Notes under the pieces: model-generated
Database searches by the model: none
The model's input: the letters and a program-made list of their open reading frames with translations, nothing else
Told to the model about the DNA's origin: nothing
Translations under genes and position numbers: made by a program
In this document: positions 12,230-23,610 of the stretch, in pieces
How positions within the stretch are numbered: the first letter of the stretch is position 1
Layout of the letters: each line of letters begins with the position of its first letter
Origin: Xenopus tropicalis
Taxonomy: Eukaryota > Chordata > Amphibia > Anura > Pipidae
Direction: 5' to 3'
Assembly (NCBI RefSeq): GCF_000004195.4
Contig: NC_030683.2
Coordinates: 87,321,410-87,385,409 of the forward strand
Length of the DNA: 64,000 bases

Positions 12230-13772
12230 CTTTTTGATTAATATGAAGTCTATGGGAGATGGCACCAATCAAGAGAATAATAGGAAAATCTTCAATGGGT
12301 TTTTCCAAGTCCAGTTATGCATAAAACATTGGCATACATTTTAGTACAACTCTAGTATTGACACTTTCAAAAGTAAGTGCACAGCTCTAACTTATTTTAA
12401 ACCTTATGTCCTTAAAATCCAGTTAATTTTACAATAGAGTTTGCTCTTGTTGGTGAAAAATATACAAATGCGTGTTAATAAAAAATAGTTTGACAATCAG
12501 ACAATCAGACAATCATATTCATACTGTCATTCAGTAGCTATGCAAGGTTGATAATGAAGGAGTTCTTATGTAGTGCATGTATTCAAACATTTTCACTCTT
12601 CTTAACTAACAGTTTATATGATTTAACTTGTAAATCTTTGTCTACACACATTTTGTTTAGACAAATTAAATTGAGTTCTTTCTTGCCATAATCATTTGCA
12701 TTAAATATTTATACTCAGTGAGGCAGAAAATGAAAATACACCAGTTAAAAAGAAGAGGAGTGCAGATAAATGTCAGTTTGGTAAGACTGATGCTCCTGTT
12801 TCTTTCTTCCATACAGTGCAATTATAGTGAGTCCCAAGTTCAGTTAACCAGAAATAATACTAAAAGAATTGGATGCACTTAAAATTCATAAGGTAGGATT
12901 TTTCTTTATGGTACCAATTCTGTGCAAACACTATATCCTCACGGGATTTATATGATATGCATTTTTTTTAACCAAATGTCATTCTAAGCATCTGACATGA
13001 CATAAATAAGGTGATTACTACATAAGCTATTGGATAACAGAAATTTAAATTATTGGTAAATGTTCATAAATGTTGGTAAAGTTTTTGCATGAAATTTTTT
13101 AGGGAAAAACTATGTTGTGAAAAAAAAGGCATCCGCTATATGAAGAATCCCTAGCATTTTTTGCTTAAACTAAACAGAGAATTCTGGTTTCTTATCTATG
13201 AGTTTCCCTTTGATATACTGTACTCAGGCAGCCACATATTTTAATATAATTGGCAAAACCTTAAATAACTGATGAAGCATTTCAGTATGGGTGGCTAATA
13301 ATGCATAATATTACCCTGCTGTTGAGAGAGAAATACTGTAGAGTAAGGAGTCACAGAAGAACCATGCAGAATGAATACCTTATTAAGATTTTATACTAGC
13401 TCTGCTGTTATGCTGATATGTTTCCATTGCAAACCTTTTTTTCATCCCATTTCTGTTAATATTTGCCCATATGTTAATATAAAAAAATATAACTTCTGTC
13501 AAAATGTGGATCTACAGTACATTTTATCTTAATGTAAAGAAAAAATATTACATAATAAAAAGGACAGTTCGTACTTTAAATAGCTTTTATGAGGTTTATA
13601 GTTCCCCCAGAAGGCACATAGTCCTCCTGTGTGCTCCACATTTTCCCTCAAATCTACTTCCCCCACAGAAGTTACTTTAGATATGTTTTTTTAGCGCTCG
13701 AAATATCGACCTTTAGTGAATCAACCCTTATGTGCCTTTTTTTTGACTGACAAAAAGTATGCCAGGATAAAG
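12230..13772. other. Unassigned AT-rich sequence
   Basis: Apart from a triple CAGACAAT repeat at about 12,495-12,518 I see nothing definite. Confidence 0.45.
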
Positions 13773-13780
13773 CTGCCGAG

Positions 13781-14112
13781 TAGTGAGGGGCGAAATGTTT
13801 CGGCAGGCACGGATTAGCGGCGAATTTCCGCGTTTCGCCATTGGCGGATTGTTTCATGAAACAGATGAAAAAATTAGCTGCGGAAAAATTCGGCGATCGT
13901 CCAAAAATTGTCGCCCGCGACAAAAGAATAGAATAGAAAAGAATAGCCTTGCGACAAAAAATAGCCATGGGCAACAAAAAAATAGCCGTGGGCGACAAAA
14001 AAATACGTGCAACATTTTCGCCATTTCGTGAATTTTTAGTCGTTTCGCAAATCTTTTGAAAGATTCGCGAATTTTTCGGCTAAGCGAAACGGGACAGATT
14101 CGCTCATCACTA
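13781..14112. mobile_element. TAGTGATGAGCG-type MITE, hAT-like, complete
   Basis: Ends TAGTGAGGGGCGAAATG and ACAGATTCGCTCATCACTA are flanked by the perfect 8-bp repeat CTGCCGAG (13,773-13,780; 14,113-14,120), the hAT target-duplication length. The interior has the family landmarks ATTGGCGGATTGTTTC and a GGGCGACAAAAAAATA tract. The overlapping open frames within are periodic repeat artefacts, not genes. Confidence 0.88.
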
Positions 14113-14279
14113 CTGCCGAGAACCATTCTATGGAATCCTATGGAGGCTTAGAAGAATAGAGTTGCTAGTGGTAGCCTGTCCTTGACACATTTTCAAGGGG
14201 AAGTTCCCATGATTGTTTTCTATTGCACTTAGTTTCTTGTGAAACTTAAACAAATTATTGTTTTCCAAGATTGAGCCCC

Positions 14280-14557
14280 AGTACTCCTAAAATGGCCGCT
14301 GGAGCACTTCTTGTTTGGGAAAAATAAAGAAGATTTATGGAAATGAACGGCCATTTAAATTTCATGAATTTTGCAATTTTTTCAGGCTCAAAAAAATTGC
14401 AATTTTCATACAATAAACTCGATATTTTCTTTCGACTCTACCAATATTATTGTGACATTTAATAAATGAAAGAATGATCATGTTTTATTCAAAAAAAATA
14501 CCAAGTTTATACGAGTTTCAATGCCAGAAAAAAATCTAGTTTTAGTAAATCAGCCCC
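14280..14557. mobile_element. Partial MITE ending TTTAGTAAATCAGCCCC
   Basis: The right end TTAGTAAATCAGCCCC is the inverse of the GGGGCTGATTTACTAA terminus seen at 43,245. The left boundary is not clear. Confidence 0.4.
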
Positions 14558-14593
14558 ATACATTTAAATTAATTTTTGTTGCCTTAAGGTATA

Positions 14594-14675
14594 ATAACCT
14601 AAATTACTGAAAGATACTTATCCAGCAAACCCCAGGTTCCAAACATTCCTGATAACAGATTCCATACACCTACTT
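14594..14675. mobile_element. Fragment of TACAGGTATGGGA MITE
   Basis: About 80 bp resembling the right end of the family (AAATTACTGAAAGAT, TTATCCAGCAAACCCCAGG), diverged. Confidence 0.5.
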
Positions 14676-14801
14676 TATTTATATTTTGATCTATAATTAT
14701 GTTTAAGAGCTGGGGGCAAATTTTACATAGCATTTTGCATTAGCCCAGAGAAATGGAAGTATTTGTTTGTTGTGATAGAAGAGTTAATTCACTATTATAC
14801 T

Positions 14802-15261
14802 GTAAATAATAAGTAAACTTTTTTCAATTTTTTAATCTCTAAAATTACTCTAAATGGTGTCAAGAGTAATATACCCTTTTCTTTGAATCCATTCTCATGT
14901 TGTTTCTTCTTTAGAAGCAGCTCATCTCGGCTACTTCCTAGTCTAGTCAAGCCCTGCCCCTTTGTCTGAGCTCTCCTTCTATTTTTGACTGTGTGGTCAA
15001 CGAGGTGCTTGCTGTCCATGCCTGACTGATTTTCATTGTAGCAGGAGTCACAAGTATGCACAGTAGATGCCTCTTTGGCAATCTCCACAGTCAAAGAGAG
15101 GAGGAAGCTCAGAAAAAGGAGGCAGAGCTAAAATGAGATACAGCTGAGCTGTTTGTGCTGCAGAAATAACATGAGACTGGACACATGAAGGTATATTATT
15201 GTGATGGCGTTTTCAAGTCTTTTTAGGGATTTTAAAATAAAAAGGCTTACTTATCCTTTAA
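14802..15261. mobile_element. T2-type MITE, complete but with decayed left TTAA
   Basis: The right end ATCCTTTAA inverts to TTAAAGGATAAGTAAG; the left end reads GTAAATAATAAGTAAAC and continues to match for about 35 bp. The interior is moderately GC-rich. The 99-residue minus-strand frame (14,795-15,094) lies inside this non-coding element and I do not treat it as a gene. Confidence 0.6.
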
Positions 15262-15359
15262 CAATGATGACAGTTAGGGATTTATTGGCAGCTGTTTACA
15301 AGGGTCAGGTTCCAATAGTTTACAGCAGCACTAGGGTTAATTAGGATTACACACAGGTC

Positions 15360-15507
15360 TTCTTGGAAATTATTCCTCAGGTGGGTGGACAGGTAGGCTA
15401 TTTGGGGATAGGCTGTCAGGAGATAGGAAGTCAGATTGCACATGGAATAGGAGTATAAAAAGGGGAGCAGGGTCAGAATACTTACCTTTCTTCAAAGGAA
15501 CTGGCTT
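15360..15507 (+). repeat. Split direct repeat A1 of the Ngaro-like element
   Basis: From TTCTTGGAAATTATTCCTCA to AAAGGAACTGGCTT, about 148 bp, matching 18,755-18,904 with modest divergence. It holds a good TATA box, GTATAAAAAGG, at about 15,453-15,463, so it probably carried the promoter. Confidence 0.8.
15454..15462 (+). promoter_or_regulatory. TATA box in A1
   Basis: TATAAAAAG precedes the coding remnants by about 150 bp. The A2 copy has TATTATTAAAG here, so only A1 keeps the box. Confidence 0.5.
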
Positions 15508-15621
15508 AAGGCATTCCTCCCAGGATGTTCTGCAGATTTGCTAGCACCACGGCTTCCAGGGAAATGAGCACAGAGTATATGCTACGATGGATCCTGTAAG
15601 ACGGCAGAAAAGTTACGAGGG

Positions 15622-16579
15622 GTGACGGTGGCACACTGCACATGTGCATCCAAGATATCGGTCACAAATTTAAAGCGTCAGGCACCGGACTTCCGGCTTT
15701 TCCCGCACCTTCTGCATCTGCACTACCACTACCACAGGAAGGCACTACAGCACGGGATCCATCAAGTAGAAGCCACCCAGGAGCATAGACACCTCAGCAG
15801 GAGTCCCGCACCTTGCAAGAACTGGGCAAGTTAGACTTACTAATTCCAGGTTTAAAAGACTTTATTATTGCTAATTTCCCTGTCTCTACACCTGGTGCGG
15901 CTTTAAGGCAACAAAGCACAGGTGTGTTTGAGTCTTCCTATAAAGATATTTTTTCATGCGATGCTACACCGTTAGGTTTGCATCTGCTCAATTCAGTGAA
16001 GGAAAAAATACTTTTGTTTCTCAAAACAGTCAAAAAAGGAGATGCAGAGGAAGAAAAAAGCAGACCAGTGGCTCGTATTTTTTCTACTTGGTTACAGGCC
16101 TTTTGAATTTTTGCTGACGTATTATGTAGCAAATATACAGAATTATCCCCTAGGCTCTTTAAACATACTGACATAATCATTGACACTTACAAGAGATACA
16201 GCGGTACAGCATGGTTCATTTATGACGTTAAATTCCACCAAAAAATGGCTGTAACTAAGGGCCTGACTTGGGGGGCAAAATAAATAGCTCTTTGGATGGG
16301 GATGCTAGTCCCAAGATCACAAAACCGATTGCCGATTTAAACATGAATGTACTATTTGCTCAGGACAACATCCCGCATTCAAATGCATTAAGCGTTATTT
16401 GCCAGCAGTTACTAAGGCAGCCAACAATGAAACAGGTTACAAAATCTGATAACACCAGTGAAGGTATTAGAAATGTTAACTTATCTAAACATTTATTCAA
16501 ACCAGCAGAAAGCTACTATTTGAGGGCTTTAATGTGGGTTTTTGGATACTGTCTAACAAGTTTACATGTTCTCAGGTAG
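15622..16579 (+). pseudogene. Ngaro ORF1 (gag-like) remnant
   Basis: Three short overlapping or adjacent frames (15,622-15,834; 15,813-16,106; 16,268-16,579) fill the place where Ngaro/DIRS elements carry their structural ORF1. Fragments such as LGKLDLLIPGLKDFI and the later LSKHLFKPAESYY look like a once continuous reading frame. I recognise no catalytic motif; the assignment is by position and frame remnants only. Confidence 0.45.
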
Positions 16580-16607
16580 CCAAGGATAAGATAAAGAAAC
16601 TGGTCTT

Positions 16608-17250
16608 AATAGGATTGCAGGCCCATTCGATAGTCCTCCATTTGTAAATATGAGACTATCACCTTTGGGGTTAGTGCCAAAGAAAGAGCCTGGTTCTTAT
16701 AGACTGATTCACCATCAATCTTATCCTAAGGGTTTATCAGTTATTGTTGGAATTGACCCCAAACAATGAACAATAGTGTACACGTCCTTTGACAAAGCAT
16801 TTGAACTCTTGAGAAACAGTAGCCAGTGGTCATTCTTAGCTAAGACAGATACAGAGTCTGCATTTTGCATTTTACTGATACACGAAGATTGTCATCATCT
16901 TCTGGGTTTCCATGTTTTGGGCCAATTTTTTTTACAATAAGTCATGGGTTGTTCATTGTCCTGCAGCTATTTTGAAAGTTTTGCACCTTTGTGAACATGG
17001 GTGATTTCCTACTTGACAAATTCAGAATTTAATATCAACTATGTAGATGATTTTTTGTTTACTGGCCCCCCAAAAACAAATAGTTGTAACATTTTAAGCT
17101 AATAGAGAACAAAATGGGGTTCCTTTATCAAACGACAAAACTATAGGGCTGACAACGCGGATTCAATTCTTGGGTATAGAAATTGATACCTTACCAATGG
17201 AATTTAGGCTACCGTGTGAAAAAATTAACAAATAATTACATTTAGTAAGA
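16608..17250 (+). pseudogene. Ngaro/DIRS-type reverse transcriptase remnant
   Basis: One frame starting at 16,608 gives NRIAGPFDSPPF, SPLGLVPKKEPGSYRLIHH and SYPKG, then a TGA stop at 16,767, then FDKAFELL and FLAKTDTESAF. The same frame resumes with NYVDDFLFTGPP at about 17,034-17,068 (YVDD catalytic box) and is followed nearby by FLGIEIDTLPMEFRLP. These are the DIRS/Ngaro RT landmarks in the right order. The palm aspartates in YVDD remain but internal stops make it dead. Confidence 0.82.
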
Positions 17251-17860
17251 GTTACTAAAGTGGCAAAGAAGGTAACCCTAAAACAATAAGTCCCTTATTG
17301 GTCATCTTAACTTCGCCACTAAGGTAATCCCAATGCGGAGAGTGTTTAATAAAAGGCTTATTGCTCTTACTGCTGGTTTGGATAACCCAAATTGGCATGT
17401 CAATGTTTAAAAGTGAGGTCAAAGAAGATTTAGATATTTGGGAACAATTTTTAAGAACATATAATGGTAGGTCATGCTGGCAAGAACAGTTTTAAGATAG
17501 TGAGGCAATTAAATTATACACTGTTGCAGCAGCTTCACTTGGCTTTGGTATATATTTTTCAGGCAATTGGTGTGTGTGTATACCTGGCATCAACACTGGA
17601 TAGACATGGGTTTAACAAAAAATATAACATTGTTAGATATTTTTCCGGGTATTTATTAGTAACATCTGGGATGCGATAATATTGCAGTAGTGCAAGCTAT
17701 CAACTATTTGTCATCTAAATCACTACCAGTTTTAAAAACTTTAAGACAGATGGTTTTGTGAATGCTACAGCATAATATCTGGTTAAAAAGCAAAGCATAT
17801 AGAAGGTATCAACAACACTGTTGCTGACGCATTGTCACGCTTTCAGTTTCCAATTTTCAG
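17251..17860 (+). pseudogene. RNase H-region remnant
   Basis: Between RT and recombinase; near 17,800-17,845 the frame gives NTVADALSRFQFP, the VADALSR tail typical of DIRS/Ngaro and LTR-element RNase H regions. Upstream parts are frameshifted and mostly unrecognisable. Confidence 0.6.
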
Positions 17861-17939
17861 ACAGCTGGCACCTGAGGCAAACAGTTCACAGGATGTCTGT
17901 CCAGAATATCTTTGGGGTTTGATATAAAAGTTTTTAACA

Positions 17940-18640
17940 TTGTTTCTAGTGAATTTAATGGCTAAGAAGACATGGGAAAAGTATATGGCTAGCTGGGCTT
18001 TATGGCAGGCTAGTTATATTGATAAACCAGAGGTTTTTTAGACCTGGATAGACTGATTATGTTTCTTATTCGGTGACAGTGGTCAAAAAACATGTATCCA
18101 GCCTTGCATTTTGCTCTTAGGCTATTTGATAAAGTTGATATGATGAAGCTAGCTAATGTTAAATAAATGTTGAAAGGTTTTAAAAATATAAAACCTAGCC
18201 ATGACAAAAGAAAGCCAAGTACTATGCCAATATTAGTGAAGTTGGTTTTACAATTACAAAATATTAGTATTTCTGTCTATGAATTTGTTATGTTTAAGTT
18301 GCTTTTTATATTGTCATTCTTCAGGGCCTTTCAGATAAGTGAGATTGTGTCACCTAGCAAAACCAATCCAGGTGGCCTATCAGCAGGTAATACTTCTGTG
18401 ATTTGAATTAAGCTGAGAATTATTCTTGAACGGAATTTTCTCTCCAAATTTCAGTTTATTCAAGTATTAAAACTGGCCATAAAATGATTGATTTTGCTCC
18501 CAGCAACTATGGCACTCATTCCTTTAGAATAGGGGCCACTACCCAATTATCTCTGTTTGGTTGCCATAAAAAAGACATCATGGAAATAGGCAGATGGGGT
18601 TCGACCAGGTTTAAGTTGATAAATGTTAAGAATCTTTCAT
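17940..18640 (+). pseudogene. Tyrosine recombinase remnant
   Basis: The N-terminal part reads MAKKTWEKYMASWALWQ, then FKLLFILSFFRAFQISEIV (box I region with R), then GTHSFRIGATTQ and IGRWGS (the HxxR and GRW boxes of DIRS/Ngaro recombinases) at about 18,511-18,602. Where the nucleophilic Tyr should follow (usually RYK..YIR) the frame reads RFKLINV, so no Tyr is present. Several frameshifts. A recombinase of this kind would integrate a circular cDNA intermediate. Confidence 0.78.
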
Positions 18641-18645
18641 TTTCA

Positions 18646-18740
18646 GATCCCAGGATCGTTGTTTTCATACTGGGACATTCGTTCATTTATGCGGCTATGA
18701 GGAGAGCTCTAGACAGGAACTATTGCACCAATCTTAACTT
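18646..18740 (+). pseudogene. Start of an SGNH-hydrolase domain, truncated
   Basis: Directly after the recombinase, in the same open frame (18,484-18,912), comes DPRIVVFILGHSFIYAAMRR. GHSF is block I (nucleophile Ser) of the SGNH hydrolase found downstream of YR in vertebrate Ngaro elements. The remaining blocks are absent; the frame runs into repeat A2. Confidence 0.6.
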
Positions 18741-18754
18741 TAATAAAAAGAAGT

Positions 18755-18904
18755 TTCTTGGAAATGATTCCTCAGGTGTGTGGACAGGTAGGCTAGTTGT
18801 GGATAGGCTGTCAGGAGTTAGGAAGGTCAGGTGGCACAGAATAGGAGTATTATTAAAGGGGGAGCAGGGTCAGAATACTTACCTTTCTTCAAAGGAACTG
18901 GCTT
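18755..18904 (+). repeat. Split direct repeat A2 of the Ngaro-like element
   Basis: Matches A1 from TTCTTGGAAATGATTCCTCA to AAGGAACTGGCTT in the same orientation. An AATAAAG signal follows at about 18,944. Confidence 0.8.
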
Positions 18905-18990
18905 TTGGCTAGGTTGTTGGTTGATATGTGTATAAATACTTAAAAATAAAGTTTTTCTCCACTCCATCAAAGTGTTTCGGTTGTTCTTTA

Positions 18991-21969
18991 ATAGGACAAA
19001 AAAAAAAATTCTGCTTGCGTGCTCCATGGAACATACATATAAACATACATATAAAACTTTACCTGTAAACAAAGGTACTCCCTTGTATCAGAGATGTTTC
19101 TCAAATGTGTTTGCTCTGTAAAACAAGCACGTTTGCACTGTTATAATATACTGTAGGAGGATTTCCTGGTGGGCCCAGGCCCTTGTGGCTCAAGTATGGT
19201 AGATTTCCCATTAGACTATTTTTATTTTCACCATAGGCACTGCATATCAGGTTTTCTGGTGGACACTTGTAAACTTAGTTCCCAGAAAGTTCACACAAAA
19301 TGGCCACTGAGAAATATGTCAGGAGTGCATTGAATATTATTATAAATAAATATTCAAATACCCCCTGCCCTTGCAGAATAAGGTTAGTCTATATGACTTT
19401 ACTTTACTTGGGGGGAGAACCAAAAAATAATCCCCATTTTTTTCACTTACCCCTTTGCAGAGGTATATGTATATTTTTTAAAAGTTTTAATAAACAGATA
19501 TATTCTGTGCTCCTCATACACTGACCATCCATTACAGATAAGTGTGTTTTTTAATACAGCAAAAGTTTATGAACTTTTCAATATGATGCATGATTCTTTT
19601 TCAAAAAAATAGATTTAGATTATTGTAAAGAATTACTTATGTGAAATATGTAGAAATAGCAGAATGAAAAAGGCAAGCTGTGTCATTGTGATTTGTCACA
19701 GCAAAGTACAGATGTGGCACAAAGCCACTGCTAGATGTACAAAGGGTCATGCTGAATGGTGAAGTGGTAATAATTTCAACACCATCGTAATCTTTCTCTT
19801 CATTGTTTACCTTTAAAAGAGGTGAATTTATGTCCCAAACACTTAACTGAGGAAGGAGTAGACAGAGCTTGCAAAAGAAATAATTTACTTTAAAATAACA
19901 ACAGGACAAAACCTTTTAGAAAGTTACTGTAATAAAGTACAAATGCTTACAATACTGGTATAGGCAGGCATGCATATGCTTTTACTTTGAGTGGAATTAA
20001 CTGCATTTTTTAACTGCAATCTTCTCCATCTACCAGAAAACTGATGATAGGACTTAACGTTCCACAGCCTTTTTAGGTTTGAATACATACTGTATCCAAT
20101 GCTTATTAGTAAGAATGAAGGACCATGGCATATGGGCTTTTAAGATTTTTGTAAAACCAGAGTCCATTAAAATGGCCATGACAATGGACAGACATTTCCC
20201 ATTCTTGTGAATGCATGCACCCAGCCCAAGTTCACACAAGGAATAGAGTACCTGAAAAACATACCACTGCATCTCTAGCTGTACTCTACATACCATACTT
20301 TTGTAATATGATAAACTAGAACAGTCATGAAAAAAAAAATCTAATCTTTGTCATTTTCAGTACCAGTAGCAGTTTACTATGTGTTCGGTTCTAATGCCTG
20401 TAGCCCCTATTACATACTGCCATGGGTTTTAAATATTATTTTCCTGGCTGCTAGAGGATACAGCCTTTTACAAAAAGTAATCAAAAGTTATCATGTAAAT
20501 TTTCAAGCAAGCTATAGTAGAAGATGGAATAAAAAGCAGTTGCATCTTAGTATGTCGTACCTTGCACTACAGTCACCAAAATATGCAAAAGAAGTGCATT
20601 AATACTAGATGCAAGAACATATAGGAACAAATACTTTATTGATGGCTTTTTAATTCCTCGGGTTTTATGCATCTGTTAATAGTTAATTAGTTCCAATGTA
20701 CAGTTTCTATAAAGCCTGTCTAAAATTTCCCTTTCACTGCAGCACGCCACTATATTTGTGTGGATGTGAAGTCTAGTTCAGTGAAGTTTCAATTAAAAAA
20801 AATCCATTCATTCAAGTTTAATGTTAAGCGATTACCACAAGAAATGAAAACAAATTGATCACGAATTGATGCCATTAAGAGGTTTCTGTCGGAATCAGAC
20901 AGAAGTTAGCCTGGTATTTTAACATGATCTGAGGCAAATGTATTAATGATAGAATTGGTTTATTTACCTCTAATTGTCATGCAAACAAACCAGCAGTACC
21001 AAAATTTAATCAGCACTCCAAGATAAAAATCCTAGTAGATCTAGTACATTTGTATCTTCATCTGTGCAGAAATTTGGCAGCCAAAGTTGTTGTTCTATCA
21101 AGACCGAGCATAGTGTCAGTTACCTTTACCTACAGACTCCATAAGCTATGAGCCTCTGAATTCACCAATTTTTAATTTTAGAATGTTTTCAAAATAATTG
21201 GCCAAGCACAACTATACATTTTTGGTTGTTGAGCAAATATATTCATGTAGTTCATTAAATTAATGCTGCACCTTGCTCTCCCACATGGTTGCGCTCGGTC
21301 TTATTTGGTGTTTATACCTTGCACTGTGAACTTGCGCTTGCAAATGAGCCCTTTAGTGCCAAGAAATTCTGAGTAGATTGCGTTATGTAATGCTCGGTCA
21401 CTCTATAATGAAATGGTGCGGTGTGTTATAGGATGGATTGGAGTTACAGTACATAGTTTAATAATGGGGCTCAGAGTGAAATCCTGTGTTAAAAGTTACA
21501 CAAGTCACTTATCCCTTTCATACGCGGGGAAGTTACTGTGACTTTTGTTTCTAGGAGTTACCTAGAAAACATTTTGACCTCAATTTTTAATCTCCAAGCA
21601 GTGCACAGTACTTTAAAAGTGTGTGGTCTTAAGTGTGGGTGTAGCCTTAATTGGCTGGGTGTGGTTGGTATTGTTTGGCTAGGCATACATTATTTAGCAT
21701 TCCATATAGCATACCTCTACTTTTTTAAGCCACTTTAACCAATGATGTGAAATAAATTAAAAGGCATGTCTCTGATTTTAAATGAGTAAGGTAAAAAGAA
21801 TGTATAGGAATAGGAATAGAATGACAAAAAACAACAAAGAGCTGAACACAAAAAGAATTGAACATAAATGAAGTTTCAAGACGAACAAAGAAAATGGAGA
21901 AAAAATTCACAGCTGAGAATGAGTTTGCTGAAACAGCATAAAAAGACCTGAGGAAAGAGATTACCATAC
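18991..21969. other. Unassigned sequence
   Basis: About 3 kb of AT-rich DNA in which I support no gene, tRNA or classified repeat. The short open frames lack recognisable motifs. Confidence 0.45.
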
Positions 21970-21972
21970 CTT

Positions 21973-22560
21973 TTGGTAAAACACAAGAGTGCTCATTTAC
22001 AAGCCAAGAGCAAGAACACTAAAGGGTGCAAGAGTGCACCCCTTAGTGCTAATTTAACAGAACCTGTGCACCTGGACTTTTTGTTCCTTGCACAGAGCAA
22101 CCAGTGCCAGATTTACAAATTGTGCTCCCCTGGGCTGGCCACCTTCTGCAACCCTCAAGGCCCCCCACCAGAAGGCGCGTGCATGCACACATATTATGCA
22201 AGCATATTAGTTCCTACAGACACCTGCAGCACTAAGAACAGGGCACAGAAGATTCATACCTGTGAAAATCTAGGATGTATCCAGTCACCCATGCTCCAGG
22301 TGTCTGTAGGAACCAGGAATTACAGAAGCGGCTGGACAGCATGCCATCATAGGACCAGGCCTTTGTGGCCTTCCCACAAATCTGGGCCTGAAAGCAACAA
22401 GCCCAGGGGCAGAGCAACATCAGGAGGCACAGCCAAGCCCCATCACTATTGCCTGGGCAGGCAGTAACCTAACTTGCATGTGCAAAAGACATGGAGGGTA
22501 GGGGCAAGTGAGGATGCCTACATGTCTCCTCCCCCCCATCCTTTTGAATCAAGTGTGCAC
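21973..22560. other. GC-richer unassigned segment
   Basis: Higher GC than the flanks, with a 164-residue open frame at 21,973-22,467. That product has no recognisable fold, signal or repeat, and phrases such as GTGCACCCCTTAGTGCT suggest repeat-derived DNA. I do not call it a gene. Confidence 0.3.
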
Positions 22561-22594
22561 AAAGTTTCACCACTCATCCAAGTGGCATCTTTAG

Positions 22595-22964
22595 TAGTGA
22601 TGAGCAAATTTTTTGAGCCAGGCATGGATGTGAAGCAAATTTCTGCATTTTGCCATTGGCGAATTGTTTCACAAAACTTCAGCAAAAATGCACTGCAAAA
22701 AAATTTGTCAAAATAGGCACAGTTGCGTCAAATTGGGTGCAGTCGTATCAAAACAGGCTCTGTTACATTCAAATGGGCGTGGTCCTGTCAAAATGAGTGA
22801 GGTTGCGTTGAAATGAGAGCAGTTGCGTCGAAATGGGGGCGGTAATGGAGAAAAATTACAAGCGAGATAAATGTTTTTCTCGGATTTTTCGCAGTTTCGC
22901 TAATTTTTCTGTTGTTTCAGGAATTTTTTGCTGAAGTGAAACAGGACAAATTTGCTCATCACTA
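22595..22964. mobile_element. TAGTGATGAGCG-type MITE, diverged
   Basis: Ends TAGTGATGAGCAAATTTTTT and GACAAATTTGCTCATCACTA. The flanking octamers ATCTTTAG and TTCTCCAG match at 5 of 8, so the target duplication has decayed. The interior has reiterated GTTGCGTCAAATTGGG-like units. Confidence 0.7.
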
Positions 22965-23218
22965 TTCTCCAGTTCAAATGCCTGGTAGGGAATTTCCCGG
23001 CATTTAAACCTCTAAGGGTAGTACAGTCACAGACATCCTTGTGGTTTGATTTGTGCACAGTTCATCAGAAGAGGCTGAAAAGGAACCTTGATGCTACACT
23101 AAGCAGAGTATATTTGTGTTACTTTAAGCATGTTCCTTTTAGCATGTTCTTGGAATCTCTGTACTTTGAACTGTGTATTTATTAATATGCTTTAATGGGT
23201 ACATTGTGTGTTTTCCAT

Positions 23219-23330
23219 TAGTGATGGATGAATCTGGCCTGTTTGCCTTTGCTGGAAAATTTATGAAACGGCAAAACTAAGGAAATGTATTGGAGTCAGT
23301 GGGATTTTTTTTGCCATGTCTTTTTCCAAT
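23219..23330. mobile_element. Partial TAGTGATGAGCG-type MITE
   Basis: Starts TAGTGATGGATGAATCTGGC then AAACGGCAAAAC; broken off before the next element at about 23,345. Confidence 0.5.
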
Positions 23331-23344
23331 TTTTTCCAATACTT

Positions 23345-23610
23345 TGGGAGTCTAGGGGGCACATTTACTAACCCACGAATCCGAATTGGAAAAATTCCGA
23401 TTGGAAAACAAACATTTTGCAACTTTTTCGTATTTTTTGCGATTTTTTCGGCGCCTTTACGACTTTTTGGAAATTGTCGCGACTTTTTCGTTACCAATAC
23501 GATTTGCGCGAAAAAACGCGAGTTTTTCGTAGCCATTACGACTTGCGCGAAAAAACGCGAGTTTTTCGTAGCCATTACGATTCGCTCGTATCTTGTCGCG
23601 ACTGTTGCAG
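23345..23610. mobile_element. Partial copy of the GGGGCNNATTTACTAA foldback MITE
   Basis: Left end GGGGGCACATTTACTAACCC then GAATTGGAAAAATTCCGATT, the same as the full element at 43,245-43,654. Contains a tandem duplication of a roughly 47-bp unit with CGCGAGTTTTTCGTAGCCAT. The right terminus is missing. Overlapping open frames here are artefacts of the tandem unit. Confidence 0.6.

Larger units (their letters stand above)
15360..18990 (+). mobile_element. Decayed Ngaro-like tyrosine-recombinase retroelement
   Basis: Direct repeats A1 (15,360-15,507) and A2 (18,755-18,904) flank, in order, gag-like, RT, RNase H, tyrosine recombinase and SGNH-hydrolase remnants. Direct rather than inverted terminal repeats separate Ngaro from DIRS proper. 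Stops and frameshifts break the coding parts, and the SGNH segment is cut short just before A2. The exact outer ends are uncertain, and no target duplication is expected for this class. Confidence 0.75.

Noticed and set aside
13672..14126. Open frames of 82-108 codons
   Set aside because: They lie in or over a MITE with clear target duplications and consist of its internal repeats.
16608..17250. DIRS-1 proper rather than Ngaro
   Set aside because: Terminal repeats are direct and an SGNH-hydrolase start follows the recombinase; DIRS proper has inverted ends.
21973..22467. 164-codon open frame as a host gene
   Set aside because: No start context, domain, signal or splice evidence; the composition looks repeat-derived.
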